64,000 bases of DNA from JANMDS01 sp031430575 (GTDB lineage: Bacteria > Pseudomonadota > Gammaproteobacteria > Burkholderiales > Casimicrobiaceae). The notes under the pieces are model-generated. The model searched no databases and was not told where the DNA came from. It saw only the letters and a list, made by a program, of their open reading frames with translations. The stretch lies in contig JANPBT010000060.1 of assembly GCA_031430575.1 (NCBI GenBank), forward strand, positions 1-64,000, in the 5' to 3' direction. This document shows positions 34,685-44,306 of the stretch, one piece after another; position 1 is the first letter of the stretch; each line of letters begins with the position of its first letter. A program made the position numbers and the translations under genes.

Positions 34685-35647
34685 ATGCGCAAACGCACCC
34701 ATCTCGCCGCACTACTTGCCTCGACTTTATTTGTAGCGGGCAACGCCTTCGCTGCGTGGCCTGATCGACCGATTACATTTGTCGTGCCCTGGGGCGCGGG
34801 AGGGGGCACGGACGCGACGGCCCGCATCATTGGCTCGTTGATGGAAAAAGATTTGAAAGTGCCGGTCAACGTCATCAATCGCACCGGCGGCAGCGGCGTG
34901 GTGGGTCACTCGGCGATTGCCACAGCCCCGGGCGACGGCTACACCATCGGGATGATTACCGTCGAAATCGGGATGATGCATTGGCAAGGCTTGACCGAGC
35001 TCAAGGGCACTTCCTACACGCCGCTCGCTTTGGTCAACGCCGACCCGGCCGGCGTGCACGTGAAAGCGGATTCGCCTTACAAAACGATGGGCGATCTGGT
35101 GGCCGCCGTCAAGGCCAATCCGGGCAAATTGAAAGCCTCGGGCACGGGGCAAGGCGGGATCTGGCACGTCGCGCTCGCGGGCTTGTTACGCGATCTGAAA
35201 TTAGAAAATTCCGTGCCGTGGGTGCCGTCGAACGGCGCGGGCCCTGCGATGCAAGATTTAGCTGCGGGTGGCATCGACATCACAACTTGCTCAGTGCCAG
35301 AAGCCGATGCGCTGGTGAAAGCAGGCAAAGCCCGCACGCTAGCGATTATCGCCACCGAGCGCAACCCGATGTTCTCTAGCATCCCAACGGCCAAAGAGAC
35401 CACGGGCTCGGGCTGGGTGGTCTCTGCCTGGCGCGGCATTGGTGCACCAAAAGGCGTGCCAGCGGATATTCAAGAAAAATTAGTGGCCTCTATCAAGCGC
35501 GCACACGATAGCAAAGAGTTCCGCGACTTTATGTCCGGCCGGGGCTTTGGCGTGGTCTGGAAAGGCCCGCAAGATTTCGCCGCTCACATGGATGCGGACA
35601 ATACCAGCATGGGTGGGGTGATGAAAGCACTGGGTCTAGCCAAGTAA
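34685..35647 (+). CDS. tctC: TctC-type periplasmic solute receptor
   Basis: Binds a carboxylate in the periplasm and hands it to TctAB. The 320-residue protein has a signal peptide ending AFA-AW, then the Bug/TctC hallmark WPDRPITFVVPWGAGGGTD and INRTGGSGVVGH in the ligand pocket. It is the first gene of tctC-B-A. The substrate is unknown; the family covers citrate, tricarballylate, terephthalate and others. Confidence 0.93.
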   Translation: MRKRTHLAALLASTLFVAGNAFAAWPDRPITFVVPWGAGGGTDATARIIGSLMEKDLKVPVNVINRTGGSGVVGHSAIATAPGDGYTIGMITVEIGMMHWQGLTELKGTSYTPLALVNADPAGVHVKADSPYKTMGDLVAAVKANPGKLKASGTGQGGIWHVALAGLLRDLKLENSVPWVPSNGAGPAMQDLAAGGIDITTCSVPEADALVKAGKARTLAIIATERNPMFSSIPTAKETTGSGWVVSAWRGIGAPKGVPADIQEKLVASIKRAHDSKEFRDFMSGRGFGVVWKGPQDFAAHMDADNTSMGGVMKALGLAK

Positions 35648-35661
35648 TGGCGTAGCCCCGT

Positions 35662-35713
35662 AATCTGCGCCGCAGGTATTTTTAGAACTTAAAAATACCT
35701 GCGGCGCAGATTT
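35662..35713. terminator. Inverted pair of the dispersed repeat inside the tct operon
   Basis: A minus copy (35662-35679) and a plus copy (35695-35713) form a hairpin between tctC and tctB. Both downstream genes clearly belong with tctC, so partial termination would favour the receptor over the permease. Confidence 0.7.
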
Positions 35714-35746
35714 TTGCACTGTGAAGTCTCACCGATTGAGAGCGCG

Positions 35747-36214
35747 ATGAAGCTACAAGATTCCGTTTGGGGGTTGCTCTGCATTTTGTTGGGTGCGACC
35801 GTACTCATTTATGTGCAGTCTTTTCCGGCAATGCCAGGGCAGCGCTACGGCCCGGCAGTCTTTCCTGGCTTAATTGCTGCAGGCTTTGTTGTGTGCGGTT
35901 TGATCCTCGTCGTGCGCGGTCTCAAAACCGGAGAACCACTTTTCACGCGCGAATCCTGGACGCGATCGGGCGCGATGATTACGCGCTTGTTGGCAGTCTG
36001 CGCAGCGATTCTGTTTTATTTGTACGCATCAGAGCCGCTCGGCTTTTTGATCACCAGCTTTTTGCTTTTATTCGCGCTATTCTGGATTTTTGGCGTGCCC
36101 CTCAAGCGCGGCGCGATCATCGCAATCGTGACGACATTCGCCATTCATTTGCTTTTTTATAAGGTAATGCGGGTGCCGCTGCCTTGGGGCATCCTCACCG
36201 GGATGGCTTGGTAA
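35747..36214 (+). CDS. tctB: TctB-type small membrane subunit
   Basis: Small four-helix subunit of the tripartite tricarboxylate transporter. The protein has 155 residues from ATG 35747; the longer frame from a TTG at 35714 runs into the repeat hairpin and is unlikely. Hydrophobic segments are at about 7-25, 38-57, 76-95 and 100-135. Four bases separate it from tctA. Confidence 0.9.
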   Translation: MKLQDSVWGLLCILLGATVLIYVQSFPAMPGQRYGPAVFPGLIAAGFVVCGLILVVRGLKTGEPLFTRESWTRSGAMITRLLAVCAAILFYLYASEPLGFLITSFLLLFALFWIFGVPLKRGAIIAIVTTFAIHLLFYKVMRVPLPWGILTGMAW

Positions 36215-36217
36215 ATC

Positions 36218-37708
36218 ATGGAACCGATTATTCAAGCGTTTGGAATGGTCTTTGAGCCTTACGTGCTTGGCGTGATTCTCGCCTCTGCCCTGTTTGGGCT
36301 TTTCGTAGGTGCAGTGCCAGGGCTCACTGCCACAATGGCAACTGCGCTGCTAGTGCCGATTACATTTTTCATGCCCGCAGTGCCTGCGATTGCCGCCATT
36401 GTTACCGCCACTGCGATGGCGATTTTTTCAGGTGATATTCCCGGTTGCCTGATGCGCATTCCTGGCACGCCCGCCTCCGCCGCCTACACCGATGAAGCCT
36501 ACGCGATGACTAAAAAAGGGCAAGCGGAACTCGCGCTCGGCGCGGGCTTGGTCTTCTCGGTGATCGGCGGTATTTTTGGCACGATCGTGCTCGTGCTCGG
36601 CGCGCCGTGGCTTGCTGATTTTGCGATTCGCTTCTCATCGTTTGAATATTTCTGGCTGGTCTTACTTGGTCTGACTTGCGCAGTATTTATTACCCAAGGC
36701 AATGGGCTAAAAGGCGTGGTCACGCTCCTGCTAGGTCTTTTAATCGCCAGCATCGGGCTCGATAATCCGGCGGGCTTCCCGCGCTTTACTTTCGGCTCGG
36801 TGGAGCTGCTGGGCTCAGTGGGCATGATTCCCATGATGATTGGCATGTTTGCGGTGAGCGAGCTCATCCGCTGGGCCGTCGATGAAAGCCCGCAGGCGCA
36901 AATGCAAGTCAAGCAGCTCGGTAATGTCTTTAGAGGCATGGGCGGGCTCATCAAGCAATATCCGCTGCAAACCTTGCGCGGCTCAGTCGTTGGCACAGCC
37001 ATCGGCGCGCTGCCTGGCGCCGGCGCTGATATCGCAGCCTGGATCTCCTACGCGCTTTCAAAGAAATTTTCAAAAACGCCAGAAAAATTTGGCACGGGCC
37101 ATATTGAAGGCATTGTCGAGTCTGGCGCAGCGAACAATAGCGCGCTTGCAGGGGCGTGGATCCCCGCGCTCGTTTTCGGGATCCCGGGCGACTCGATTAC
37201 CGCGATTGTGATCGGCGTGCTTTACATCAAAGGCCTGCAGCCAGGGCCGATGATTTTCGTGAACAGCACGTCAACGGTTTATGCGATTTTTATTGTCTTT
37301 ATCTTAGCTAATTTACTCATGCTGCCGCTGGGTATGCTCTGCATTAAAGCCTCAAAACGCATCTTGAGCGTGCCGCGTAATATTTTGATGCCGATCATCC
37401 TGCTTTTTTGCGTGGTCGGTGCTTATGCGATCAACAATACGGTGTTTGGCGTCGCGATCATTTTGATTTTTGGCATCGCGGGCTACATCATGGAAGAAAA
37501 CGGCTTTCCCGTCGCGCCGACGATTTTGGGCGTTATTTTGGGCACGATGCTGGAAGAAAATTTCATATCCTCCATGATTAAGGCCGATGGCCGCTGGCTT
37601 GGTTTTTTTGAACGACCGATCGCGGGTGTGCTCGGCGGGGCAACGCTCTTGGTCTGGGGCTGGATGATGTGGCAATCGTTGCGCAAAAAACCGGTTGCAG
37701 CGCGGTAA
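36218..37708 (+). CDS. tctA: TctA-type large permease subunit
   Basis: Main membrane component of the tripartite tricarboxylate transporter. The protein has 496 residues and about 11-12 helices. Hallmarks are GLFVGAVPGLTATMATALL near the start, IPGTPASAAYTDEAYAMTKKG and GALPGAGADIAAWISYALSK in the second half. It completes the operon tctC-B-A. A Na+ or H+ gradient drives such systems. Confidence 0.94.
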   Translation: MEPIIQAFGMVFEPYVLGVILASALFGLFVGAVPGLTATMATALLVPITFFMPAVPAIAAIVTATAMAIFSGDIPGCLMRIPGTPASAAYTDEAYAMTKKGQAELALGAGLVFSVIGGIFGTIVLVLGAPWLADFAIRFSSFEYFWLVLLGLTCAVFITQGNGLKGVVTLLLGLLIASIGLDNPAGFPRFTFGSVELLGSVGMIPMMIGMFAVSELIRWAVDESPQAQMQVKQLGNVFRGMGGLIKQYPLQTLRGSVVGTAIGALPGAGADIAAWISYALSKKFSKTPEKFGTGHIEGIVESGAANNSALAGAWIPALVFGIPGDSITAIVIGVLYIKGLQPGPMIFVNSTSTVYAIFIVFILANLLMLPLGMLCIKASKRILSVPRNILMPIILLFCVVGAYAINNTVFGVAIILIFGIAGYIMEENGFPVAPTILGVILGTMLEENFISSMIKADGRWLGFFERPIAGVLGGATLLVWGWMMWQSLRKKPVAAR

Positions 37709-37722
37709 GGTAACTTTGATTC

Positions 37723-37748
37723 GTTGTTCCCGCCTGCGTGGGAACAAC
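37723..37748. terminator. Inverted repeat after tctA
   Basis: Perfect 9-bp arms GTTGTTCCC / GGGAACAAC with an 8-base loop. There is no T-run, so the termination role is uncertain; it may be a Rho-type pause or a REP-like element. Confidence 0.5.
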
Positions 37749-37786
37749 GGCAGCGCGCTCAGCGGCCAATACGCTAAATTTCGCCC

Positions 37787-38689
37787 ATGACCAAACCCAT
37801 CCTCACCCTCGGCGCATCGGCGTGGACGACGATTTTTCGACTCGACGCGCCGCTGCCTAGTAGTTCCGCGAAACACATTCCTATTGAAGCGATTCAGCTC
37901 GGCGACGGCATGTCTTCATCCGCCGCATGCGCAATTGCCGCGCTTGGCGGCAAGGCTGCGTGGTGGGGGCGCGTGGGCGATGATGCCAACGGGCGCGCTG
38001 CGATGGCATCAATCTGCGCCGCAGGTATTGATATCCGCGACGTATGCTACGTGCCCAATGTGCAAGGCTCGTTTTGCAGCGTTATCGTCGATTCCAATGG
38101 CGAGCGCTTAGTTGTGCCGCGACACGACCCAGCGATGCCAGAAGATGCCTCTTGGCTCCCGCTCCACCGCATCGGCGACTTTTCTGCGTTGCTCACCGAA
38201 GTGCGCTGGGCGGCAGGCGCAGCGGCTGCGCTCGATGCCGCTCGGGGGGCGGGCATCCCCGCAGTGCTTGATGCAGAGATTGCCGCGCCGGGCGTGCTCG
38301 ATGATTTGGCGGCGCGCGCCACGCACATTCTATTTTCTGAAAATGGGCTCGAACATTACATCGGCAACGCGCAACCTCAACTTGCGCTGCAAGCCGCGCA
38401 ACGCAAAGCGCCGCATGCGTTCGTCGGCGTTACGATGGGCGAGCATGGTTTTTATTGGCTTGAAAATAACACGATTCAACACGCAACTGGTTTAAAAGTA
38501 AACGCCGTCGACACCCTTGGCGCGGGCGATGTATTTCACGGCGCCTATTTGCTTGCGTTGGTCGAAGGCGCAACACACGCCGACGCTGCCCGCTTTGCCT
38601 GCGCAGCGGCAAGCTTAAAGTGCGAAGTTTTTGGTGGCAGATTGGGTGCGCCATCGCGCGCGCAGGTCAGCGCCGCGTTATCGGCTTAA
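37787..38689 (+). CDS. PfkB-family sugar kinase
   Basis: Phosphorylates a sugar or sugar derivative with ATP. The 300-residue protein contains WGRVGDDANGR and the anion-hole/catalytic motif DTLGAGDVFHGAY with the base Asp. The overall pattern resembles the sulfofructose/ketohexokinase-like branch; the substrate cannot be fixed. The repeat at 38011 encodes SICAAGIDIRD at a position that normally separates the lid from the core. It ends 36 bases before the regulator gene on the opposite strand. Confidence 0.88.
   Translation: MTKPILTLGASAWTTIFRLDAPLPSSSAKHIPIEAIQLGDGMSSSAACAIAALGGKAAWWGRVGDDANGRAAMASICAAGIDIRDVCYVPNVQGSFCSVIVDSNGERLVVPRHDPAMPEDASWLPLHRIGDFSALLTEVRWAAGAAAALDAARGAGIPAVLDAEIAAPGVLDDLAARATHILFSENGLEHYIGNAQPQLALQAAQRKAPHAFVGVTMGEHGFYWLENNTIQHATGLKVNAVDTLGAGDVFHGAYLLALVEGATHADAARFACAAASLKCEVFGGRLGAPSRAQVSAALSA
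38011..38028 (-). repeat. Dispersed repeat copy inside the PfkB-kinase gene
   Basis: AATCTGCGCCGCAGGTAT on the plus strand; encodes SICAAGI. Confidence 0.92.
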
Positions 38690-38697
38690 TTTGCGCA

Positions 38698-38715
38698 ATA
38701 CCTGCGGCGCAGATT
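38698..38715 (+). repeat. Dispersed repeat copy between convergent genes
   Basis: ATACCTGCGGCGCAGATT between the PfkB kinase stop (38689) and the WYL-regulator stop (38725). Confidence 0.92.
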
Positions 38716-38724
38716 CAGCACTTT

Positions 38725-39441
38725 TTAGCGTTTTTTAGCGTCTGCTAAGTCGCTTTTGCTGGGTATCACGGTTTGCGCGCGAACGAAATCCGCCACGCGC
38801 TTGCCCGCTTCATGCTTGAATTTTTCATCGCTGATTTGCAACCGCAATACCCGATCAATCCGAAAGCTGCGAAAGTCATTGCGCATCTCGCACCACGCTG
38901 CCAACGTCCAGCGCTCGCCCCAAAAATAGAGCGAAAGCGGGCGCACGATACGTTCGCTCATTTTCCCCTTATCGTCGGCATAGACAAACTGCACCTTACT
39001 CTGGGTGCGAATCGCGCTGCGCAATAGCTCGAAACGCTCCCCCAATTGCTTCGGAATATGAAATTGCGGCACGAACGTGCGGCTCGCCTCGATCCAGATT
39101 TGCTTATCGGGCGGGAGCACCGCAGCGATCTTTGCCGCCGCAGAAATCGCCGCTGCGGCTAACTCGGGCGAGCTCCAAGCCTCAACCATACGCGCGCCGA
39201 GCGTGAGCGCTTCAATCTCTTCCATCTCAAACATGAGCGGGGGCAGCTCGAAGCCGCCACGTAAACGATAGCCCACGCCCGCTTCACTTTCAATCGGCGT
39301 GCCGGTCAGCGAGAGATCACGCACATCACGATAGATCGTGCGCTCGCTGACTTTCAGCCAGAGCGCAAGCTGCGCCGCAGTTGTCAGTCGCCTGCCGCGC
39401 AGATACTGCACGATGCGAAACAAGCGATCAGCGCGGCGCAT
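38725..39441 (-). CDS. YafY-like HTH/WYL-domain regulator
   Basis: A 238-residue transcription regulator. The N-terminal DeoR-like helix-turn-helix (LTTAAQLALWLKVSERTIYRD) is followed by a WYL-like ligand domain (PLSLYFWGERWTLAAWC, IDRVLRLQ). Such regulators are often paired with a VOC-family protein, as here (the VOC gene lies 7 bases upstream on the same strand). The ligand is unknown. A weak repeat-like stretch lies in the HTH region (39369-39380). Confidence 0.9.
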   Translation of the reverse strand: MRRADRLFRIVQYLRGRRLTTAAQLALWLKVSERTIYRDVRDLSLTGTPIESEAGVGYRLRGGFELPPLMFEMEEIEALTLGARMVEAWSSPELAAAAISAAAKIAAVLPPDKQIWIEASRTFVPQFHIPKQLGERFELLRSAIRTQSKVQFVYADDKGKMSERIVRPLSLYFWGERWTLAAWCEMRNDFRSFRIDRVLRLQISDEKFKHEAGKRVADFVRAQTVIPSKSDLADAKKR

Positions 39442-39447
39442 CGCAAA

Positions 39448-39816
39448 TTAGCCCATCGAATGCAAACCAACGCGATTGCCTTCGCTGTCTTCAAAATGCG
39501 CGAAGAATCCCATACCGGGCGGCAATGCTGTTTTTGACAACACGACTTTGCCGCCCGCCTTCACCGCCCGCTCGAGCACGGGCGATAAATCAGCGCCGCC
39601 ATTTAAGTAAATCGCCGCCCCCGTTGCCGAAGGCGCGTAGCCCGGCTGGGCCTCCACGATCGCCCCGCCCGCTTGCTCAGGATCAACCGGGAACATCGCC
39701 ATCGCCCCGCCGATATCTTCGCGGTGCAAGCTCACTTCGAAAACCGCTTCGTAAAACTTCACTGCCCGCTCAAAATTAACTGAGGGGATTTCAAACCATA
39801 CGGCGTTAACTGACAT
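39448..39816 (-). CDS. VOC-superfamily protein (glyoxalase-like)
   Basis: A 122-residue protein with the two beta-alpha-beta-beta modules of the vicinal-oxygen-chelate fold: VNAVWFEIPSVNFERAVKFYEAVF and AHFEDSEGNRVGLHS. ATG 39816 is used; the open frame extends upstream without family similarity. Metal-binding residues of true glyoxalases are not all evident. It forms a two-gene unit with the WYL regulator. Confidence 0.85.
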   Translation of the reverse strand: MSVNAVWFEIPSVNFERAVKFYEAVFEVSLHREDIGGAMAMFPVDPEQAGGAIVEAQPGYAPSATGAAIYLNGGADLSPVLERAVKAGGKVVLSKTALPPGMGFFAHFEDSEGNRVGLHSMG

Positions 39817-40388
39817 GATCGGCTCCGAATACGTTATGAATGAGTTTGAAGTTTGGAGCGATGCTCCTGACAGCATTGTGTCAGGAGGGATTTTGACAGG
39901 CAATTTTTTGTCTGCAAATGAAGCGATACCTGCGGCGCAGTTTTCGGATGCTTATTCACGAAATCCGTGCAGCGTATTGTTCCGCGCAATCGCCAAACCC
40001 ATGCGGCACACGAATTTAACCCCGCTCTCCCTCGGGGATGAGCGTCGGCGGCGATTCGCTGTTGCGCGATTTCAATCGATCTTACTTCTTCGCAACTGTC
40101 GTCGTACCGTTTTAGTGCAGTCTCACAACCGTTGAGGACACCGCGTAGGTCAACGCCATTAAAGTAAATATCTGACGCATCCGGGGCTTCTTTATTCGCA
40201 GCTACCAGCACCACGATATTATGCGGATCTATGTGACCGATTTCAATCGTCTCAGCAAACACGTGGTCAAATCGTGCATGTGCGCGCGAAACGCTGTACA
40301 GAACAAGGTACGCTGCACTTTTTTTCAGTATTGGAGGTGATTTACTGAAAATGCTGCTTAGAGTGATCGCGCAGAACTAGATGTTGCG
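39817..40388. other. Intergenic region between VOC and DoxX genes
   Basis: It contains one repeat copy (39926). On the minus strand a GTG-started frame (40262-39834, 142 codons; first part DHVFAETIEIGHIDPHNIVV read from upstream) looks protein-like in its first half but runs through the repeat and has no recognised family. It may be a decayed gene. Confidence 0.35.
39926..39944 (+). repeat. Dispersed repeat copy
   Basis: ATACCTGCGGCGCAGTTTT, AGTTTT flank variant. It is the last copy before a 7-kb repeat-free interval. Confidence 0.92.
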
Positions 40389-40808
40389 CTAACGCTCGTC
40401 ACGTGCAGCCACGAGCAGCGCGAGCAACGCCCACATGACCGAATATTCGATACCTTTCATGTGCCAAAACCAACCGTTTCCTAAGTTAGCTACAAAAATC
40501 GTTCCGATCATGAATGCCGCTACCGATAGCGCCGCCCATCGCGTGAAAAGATTCACCACAATTAGACCGCCCACAACGATCTGAAACAACGCAGCACCGA
40601 TAACCCACACATCGGGCGGGCTTAGTTTGAAGACTTGTCCAAATACTTCTACCTCCTTACCAAAGTTCAAAAATTTTCCGATACCGTGTGGAATCAACAT
40701 GCCGCCGACGATGACTCGAAGTAGCATATCGGAGCGCTGACCAATCAGATCGTGCAGTAGTTTTGCAAAGCCTTGCGGAGCGCTGTGCGCAGAAGAATGG
40801 GTAGACAT
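40389..40808 (-). CDS. DoxX-family membrane protein
   Basis: A 139-residue, four-helix protein. RVIVGGMLIPHGIGKFLNFG is the typical DoxX start. Family members act near quinone or thiosulfate/sulfite redox systems, but many are of unknown role. It lies 48 bases after the dihaem cytochrome gene on the same strand, so an electron-transfer link is plausible. Confidence 0.85.
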   Translation of the reverse strand: MSTHSSAHSAPQGFAKLLHDLIGQRSDMLLRVIVGGMLIPHGIGKFLNFGKEVEVFGQVFKLSPPDVWVIGAALFQIVVGGLIVVNLFTRWAALSVAAFMIGTIFVANLGNGWFWHMKGIEYSVMWALLALLVAARDER

Positions 40809-40856
40809 ATTCGCTTTTCTTTATGGGTTGTTGTAAGGGTTAAAAGGAGAAATACG

Positions 40857-41813
40857 TTAAGGCGCTAAGGTCGCTAAGTAACTGGCAATCGCAATGATGT
40901 CGTTGCCATCAAGATTGGCAACCGCAGCTTGCATTTGCGAGGCCTGGACGCCTTTACGGGCATGCGTCTTAAAAGCATAGAGTTGACGCACCGTGTAGAG
41001 CGGTGATACACCCGCGATCCGAGGTATATCGCCTGCACCCTGCAACGTAGCGCCGTGGCACGCTGCACAAGCCAATGATTTACCTGCGCCGCCTTGACGC
41101 ACCAACGCCTCGCCTTTCGCGATACTGCCCTTCGGCACGTAAGCTACGAAACCGGCGTTGGGATCGCGCGCGAGCACGCGTTCAGCGTCTTGTGGAAACT
41201 CGGCGATCCGCTCACCGAGTGGCTCTGTACCCTCTGGTAGAGCAAGACGTTTTCTACTTTTGTTGAAATAGCTTTTTGGAATGGTTTCGGCTTCAACAAC
41301 ACTGACCCACTTGATAGGTTTGAGGTGCGCGAACCAGTCCGCTGCCTCTTGCACGTCGACGTCTGTCATGGCGATGGCCATTTTTGTCATCCACACCAAA
41401 TCAGTGCGGTTGCCAGAACGGTAGTCTGCAATTTGCTGCTTGAAATAATTTGCAGGTAGGCCAGACAAATGACCGGATTCAGGATGACCCTGCCCGCTCG
41501 CTAAATGGCATGAAGCGCAGGCACGCACCGCCGGTGGTGCGCCATGCCGCACTACACGTGGCATACCCACCGCACGCTCAGGAAACCAAATCGGTGGCTC
41601 GAAAAGGTTATCGATATCTTTAGCTTTATAAGTCAGCGTGCTGTTTGGAACCCGCCGCTCAGATTCACCGTCTGGCGCCGGCGGTTGCACTTTGTCGGCT
41701 ACGGGGTAGGCCCATGCAGGCCCGCCATCAGCTAAAACGTGTGGCACTAATGCAATAAAAGTCAGCAAGCCAAAAAAAACTTTTGTTAGCTTAAATACTT
41801 CACAACGATACAC
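40857..41813 (-). CDS. Periplasmic dihaem cytochrome c
   Basis: A 318-residue c-type cytochrome. The signal peptide (VFFGLLTFIALVPHVLA) is followed by two haem motifs, CASCH and CAACH, in two homologous domains, like the cytochrome c4/dehydrogenase-subunit group. The start is GTG 41813, supported by GAGGAG six bases upstream; no ATG fits. It could accept electrons from a periplasmic dehydrogenase. It may be co-transcribed with the DoxX gene. Confidence 0.9.
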   Translation of the reverse strand: MYRCEVFKLTKVFFGLLTFIALVPHVLADGGPAWAYPVADKVQPPAPDGESERRVPNSTLTYKAKDIDNLFEPPIWFPERAVGMPRVVRHGAPPAVRACASCHLASGQGHPESGHLSGLPANYFKQQIADYRSGNRTDLVWMTKMAIAMTDVDVQEAADWFAHLKPIKWVSVVEAETIPKSYFNKSRKRLALPEGTEPLGERIAEFPQDAERVLARDPNAGFVAYVPKGSIAKGEALVRQGGAGKSLACAACHGATLQGAGDIPRIAGVSPLYTVRQLYAFKTHARKGVQASQMQAAVANLDGNDIIAIASYLATLAP

Positions 41814-41915
41814 GTTGAACTCCTCACAGTGTTAAACAAAGTAGGAGTACTGTAGTCGACTTCACGGCTGCTGCGGTGTACGCGATTGCGCAAGTCTAGG
41901 AGAAATCAGATGTTT

Positions 41916-42860
41916 TTAGTTTTGTGACTCGATGCTCGCGCGTACGCTCTCACGATAAGCTTTTGGGCTCATGCCACGCCATTGCCGAAAGCGACGCGCG
42001 AAGTACGCTTCATCGGCGAAACCAGAAGCATAGGCGACCTCGGCAATGCGCGTTGCGGTGTTGGCCAGCAGTTCCATCGCGCGCTCCATCCGACGCTCAG
42101 TCACCAACTCTGTGAATGTTTTTCCAGTTTCTTTTTTCAGTAGATGGGCGAGATAGTTGGGGGACAAAAATGCCGCTGCCGCCGCATCGGCCAATACAAT
42201 CTCTTCAGCCAAATGCGCCCTAATATGGCGGGTCACACGTTGCAGTGCCTCTCGCCGGCTCGTTTGCTGAGCTTGGCTCGCTGCAAGCCGCAAAATCTCG
42301 CTCTCGTGTTTGCGACACACCAGCGCGATAAGCTGCAACAGTAGTCCGCGTATCAACTCAAGCGAGCCAAAGCGCCGTGCTGCATTTTCTTGGGAGAGGC
42401 AGCTAACGAGCAGTGTAATTTCAGCGAATTCTGCATCGTCAAAACAAAAATCTAGATACTCTTGAAACAAAAATGGCGCAAGCTCTGCAGCCCGTGCAAG
42501 GGGCACATCTTCAAGATCAAGCGGATCGATATCAAGACCTGGAAATAAAAAACGCTGCGAGAAATTAATTACAACGTACTGAGAGCCTTGCGGATGCGGG
42601 ATGAAATGGACACGGTAGGGCAGAATGAAACTCAAATATCCACGACGAAACGTACGCAAACTTCCGCCAACCGTTTGATCAGTTGTGCCTGCAATACTGA
42701 TTTGAATTTGGAAATAGTCGTGACGATGCGGTCGCGTTTGCGCCGAGCGCGCACTGTGTGCGTGCTCGGCGTCGTGGGCACGGATATCAAAGTCGAGATG
42801 CTCGGCCGTTTCCGCCATGCCGTACGTTTTAATACTTCGCAGATTTACAACAGAGCCCAT
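41916..42860 (-). CDS. AraC-family transcriptional regulator
   Basis: A 314-residue regulator: an N-terminal cupin-like sensor (RPHRHDYFQIQISIAGTTDQ, about 40-110) and a C-terminal pair of helix-turn-helix motifs (LADAAAAAFLSPNYLAHLLKK and IAEVAYASGFADEAYFARRFR). It lies in the middle of a co-oriented catabolic cluster and is the likely activator of it. Confidence 0.92.
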   Translation of the reverse strand: MGSVVNLRSIKTYGMAETAEHLDFDIRAHDAEHAHSARSAQTRPHRHDYFQIQISIAGTTDQTVGGSLRTFRRGYLSFILPYRVHFIPHPQGSQYVVINFSQRFLFPGLDIDPLDLEDVPLARAAELAPFLFQEYLDFCFDDAEFAEITLLVSCLSQENAARRFGSLELIRGLLLQLIALVCRKHESEILRLAASQAQQTSRREALQRVTRHIRAHLAEEIVLADAAAAAFLSPNYLAHLLKKETGKTFTELVTERRMERAMELLANTATRIAEVAYASGFADEAYFARRFRQWRGMSPKAYRESVRASIESQN

Positions 42861-42911
42861 GGTTCAAGCCTGAATTAATTCACTTCGCTATGCTACGCGG
42901 CGCGTAACCGA

Positions 42912-44243
42912 TCAGCCTTTGTACTCCAGCACGTTCATCCCGGCATTCCAATCGCTTACAAACATCAAACCTTCCGTGGTCACAAATATGTCTGCGGTCT
43001 TGGCGTCGAGCGCGATATTAGGTCGGGGGTCAATGAGTTTTTTAGGAATTGGTGGAATCCAATAGGCAATTTCTTTGGGCGAAAATTGATCTTTGATGTC
43101 GAAAATACGAACGCCGGCGTTGTTATACGTAGCAAAAATAGTTTCTTCAGACTGCATAGAACCTGGCCGATTTTCATGCAAATTGTGAGGCCCGAAAGTA
43201 CCAAGCGAGCAGTAATCCCGCTCGCGAGGCGTCGGTAGGGTTGAAATCGGTACGGGATATTCTGGGGAACGCATATCCAACAAAAATGTGTGGAAAGTAC
43301 CTTTTGCACACTTTTGGGCATTGGCCTCATCGGCCACCACAGCTAGCTTTCGACCAGGCAGCGGTAGGGGTGTGTGAGTGCCTCCTGGAAACGGTGGTGA
43401 CCAATTAATGTGTGAGAGTAATTTGGGTTTCACAGGATCGCTAATATCGTGCACGGTCAAACCGCCATCACGCCACGCACCGTAGCCGAGATTGCCGGCG
43501 GTAATCATATGATGGAGCGCGAAGCGTTTGCCTTTCGGGTTAGTGGGCGTTTCTCCTGCAGCGCGGTGCATACCGGGTAGCGCCCAGCGGGATATGATTT
43601 CAGGTTTCGTAATATTTTTTAGATCGACAATGGCCAAAATATGATCGGTGTAACCATCGAAATGTGCTGCCACGTAAGCGTAACGACCACCAGTCCACCA
43701 CACTCGATTGATACCAAAACCGGGCATCTCTAAAAAAGCAATTTCCCGCATTTCACCGGGTTTCGATATGTCGTGAATCGAGAGCCCAGACCGAAATTTC
43801 TTTCTATTCGTAATACTATCGGCTAAATTGTTTTCAAAATAACCACGTAACCCATCGTAGGACTGCATCGACACAATATTTGCGCCGTTAGCCAACAACA
43901 GCATATCTTCTGCAGTTTGTAGTTGGTGCGTCCGCGTCCCTGTTCCAGCAGTAAAAAAACCAACTGGTTTTAGTTTGCGTGGGTCAGTTGCGTCGAGTAT
44001 GGTTACGCCGTCACTAAACATGTGGCCTACGTAAACATGTTTACGGTTGACCATGACTTGCACGCCGTCTGGTCGGCCCCCTTGGTCGCTGTACGAAAGA
44101 TGTTTAATCCGATGGGACATACCTTCTGGGGGCACGACGCCAGTAATTTGCTGCGAAAATGCACTCTCAGAAAACGGCACAGTGCCTATCGCTGCCATCC
44201 CTATCAAACCCTTTAGGTGATTGCGTCTGCTCGTATTAGTCAT
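42912..44243 (-). CDS. LVIVD-repeat exported protein
   Basis: A 443-residue protein, probably beta-propeller-like. The N-terminus SRRNHLKGLIGMAAIG is twin-arginine-like, suggesting Tat export of a folded protein. Repeated blocks of the LVIVD type are seen (LSIHDISKPGEMRE, LAIVDLKNITKPEI, LTVHDISDPVKPKL, VRIFDIKDQFSPKE). The function of the family is not defined; a lyase or binding role is possible. Confidence 0.8.
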   Translation of the reverse strand: MTNTSRRNHLKGLIGMAAIGTVPFSESAFSQQITGVVPPEGMSHRIKHLSYSDQGGRPDGVQVMVNRKHVYVGHMFSDGVTILDATDPRKLKPVGFFTAGTGTRTHQLQTAEDMLLLANGANIVSMQSYDGLRGYFENNLADSITNRKKFRSGLSIHDISKPGEMREIAFLEMPGFGINRVWWTGGRYAYVAAHFDGYTDHILAIVDLKNITKPEIISRWALPGMHRAAGETPTNPKGKRFALHHMITAGNLGYGAWRDGGLTVHDISDPVKPKLLSHINWSPPFPGGTHTPLPLPGRKLAVVADEANAQKCAKGTFHTFLLDMRSPEYPVPISTLPTPRERDYCSLGTFGPHNLHENRPGSMQSEETIFATYNNAGVRIFDIKDQFSPKEIAYWIPPIPKKLIDPRPNIALDAKTADIFVTTEGLMFVSDWNAGMNVLEYKG

Positions 44244-44306
44244 TTATTTTCTGCTCCGGTAAAGTTGTTGTGTACGCGTTACTGCTGCGTCGGCTACTTT
44301 TTTTTA

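Noticed and set aside
39369..39380. Possible repeat copy in the WYL-regulator gene
   Set aside because: Only the core resembles the motif; both flanks differ, so it is not counted.
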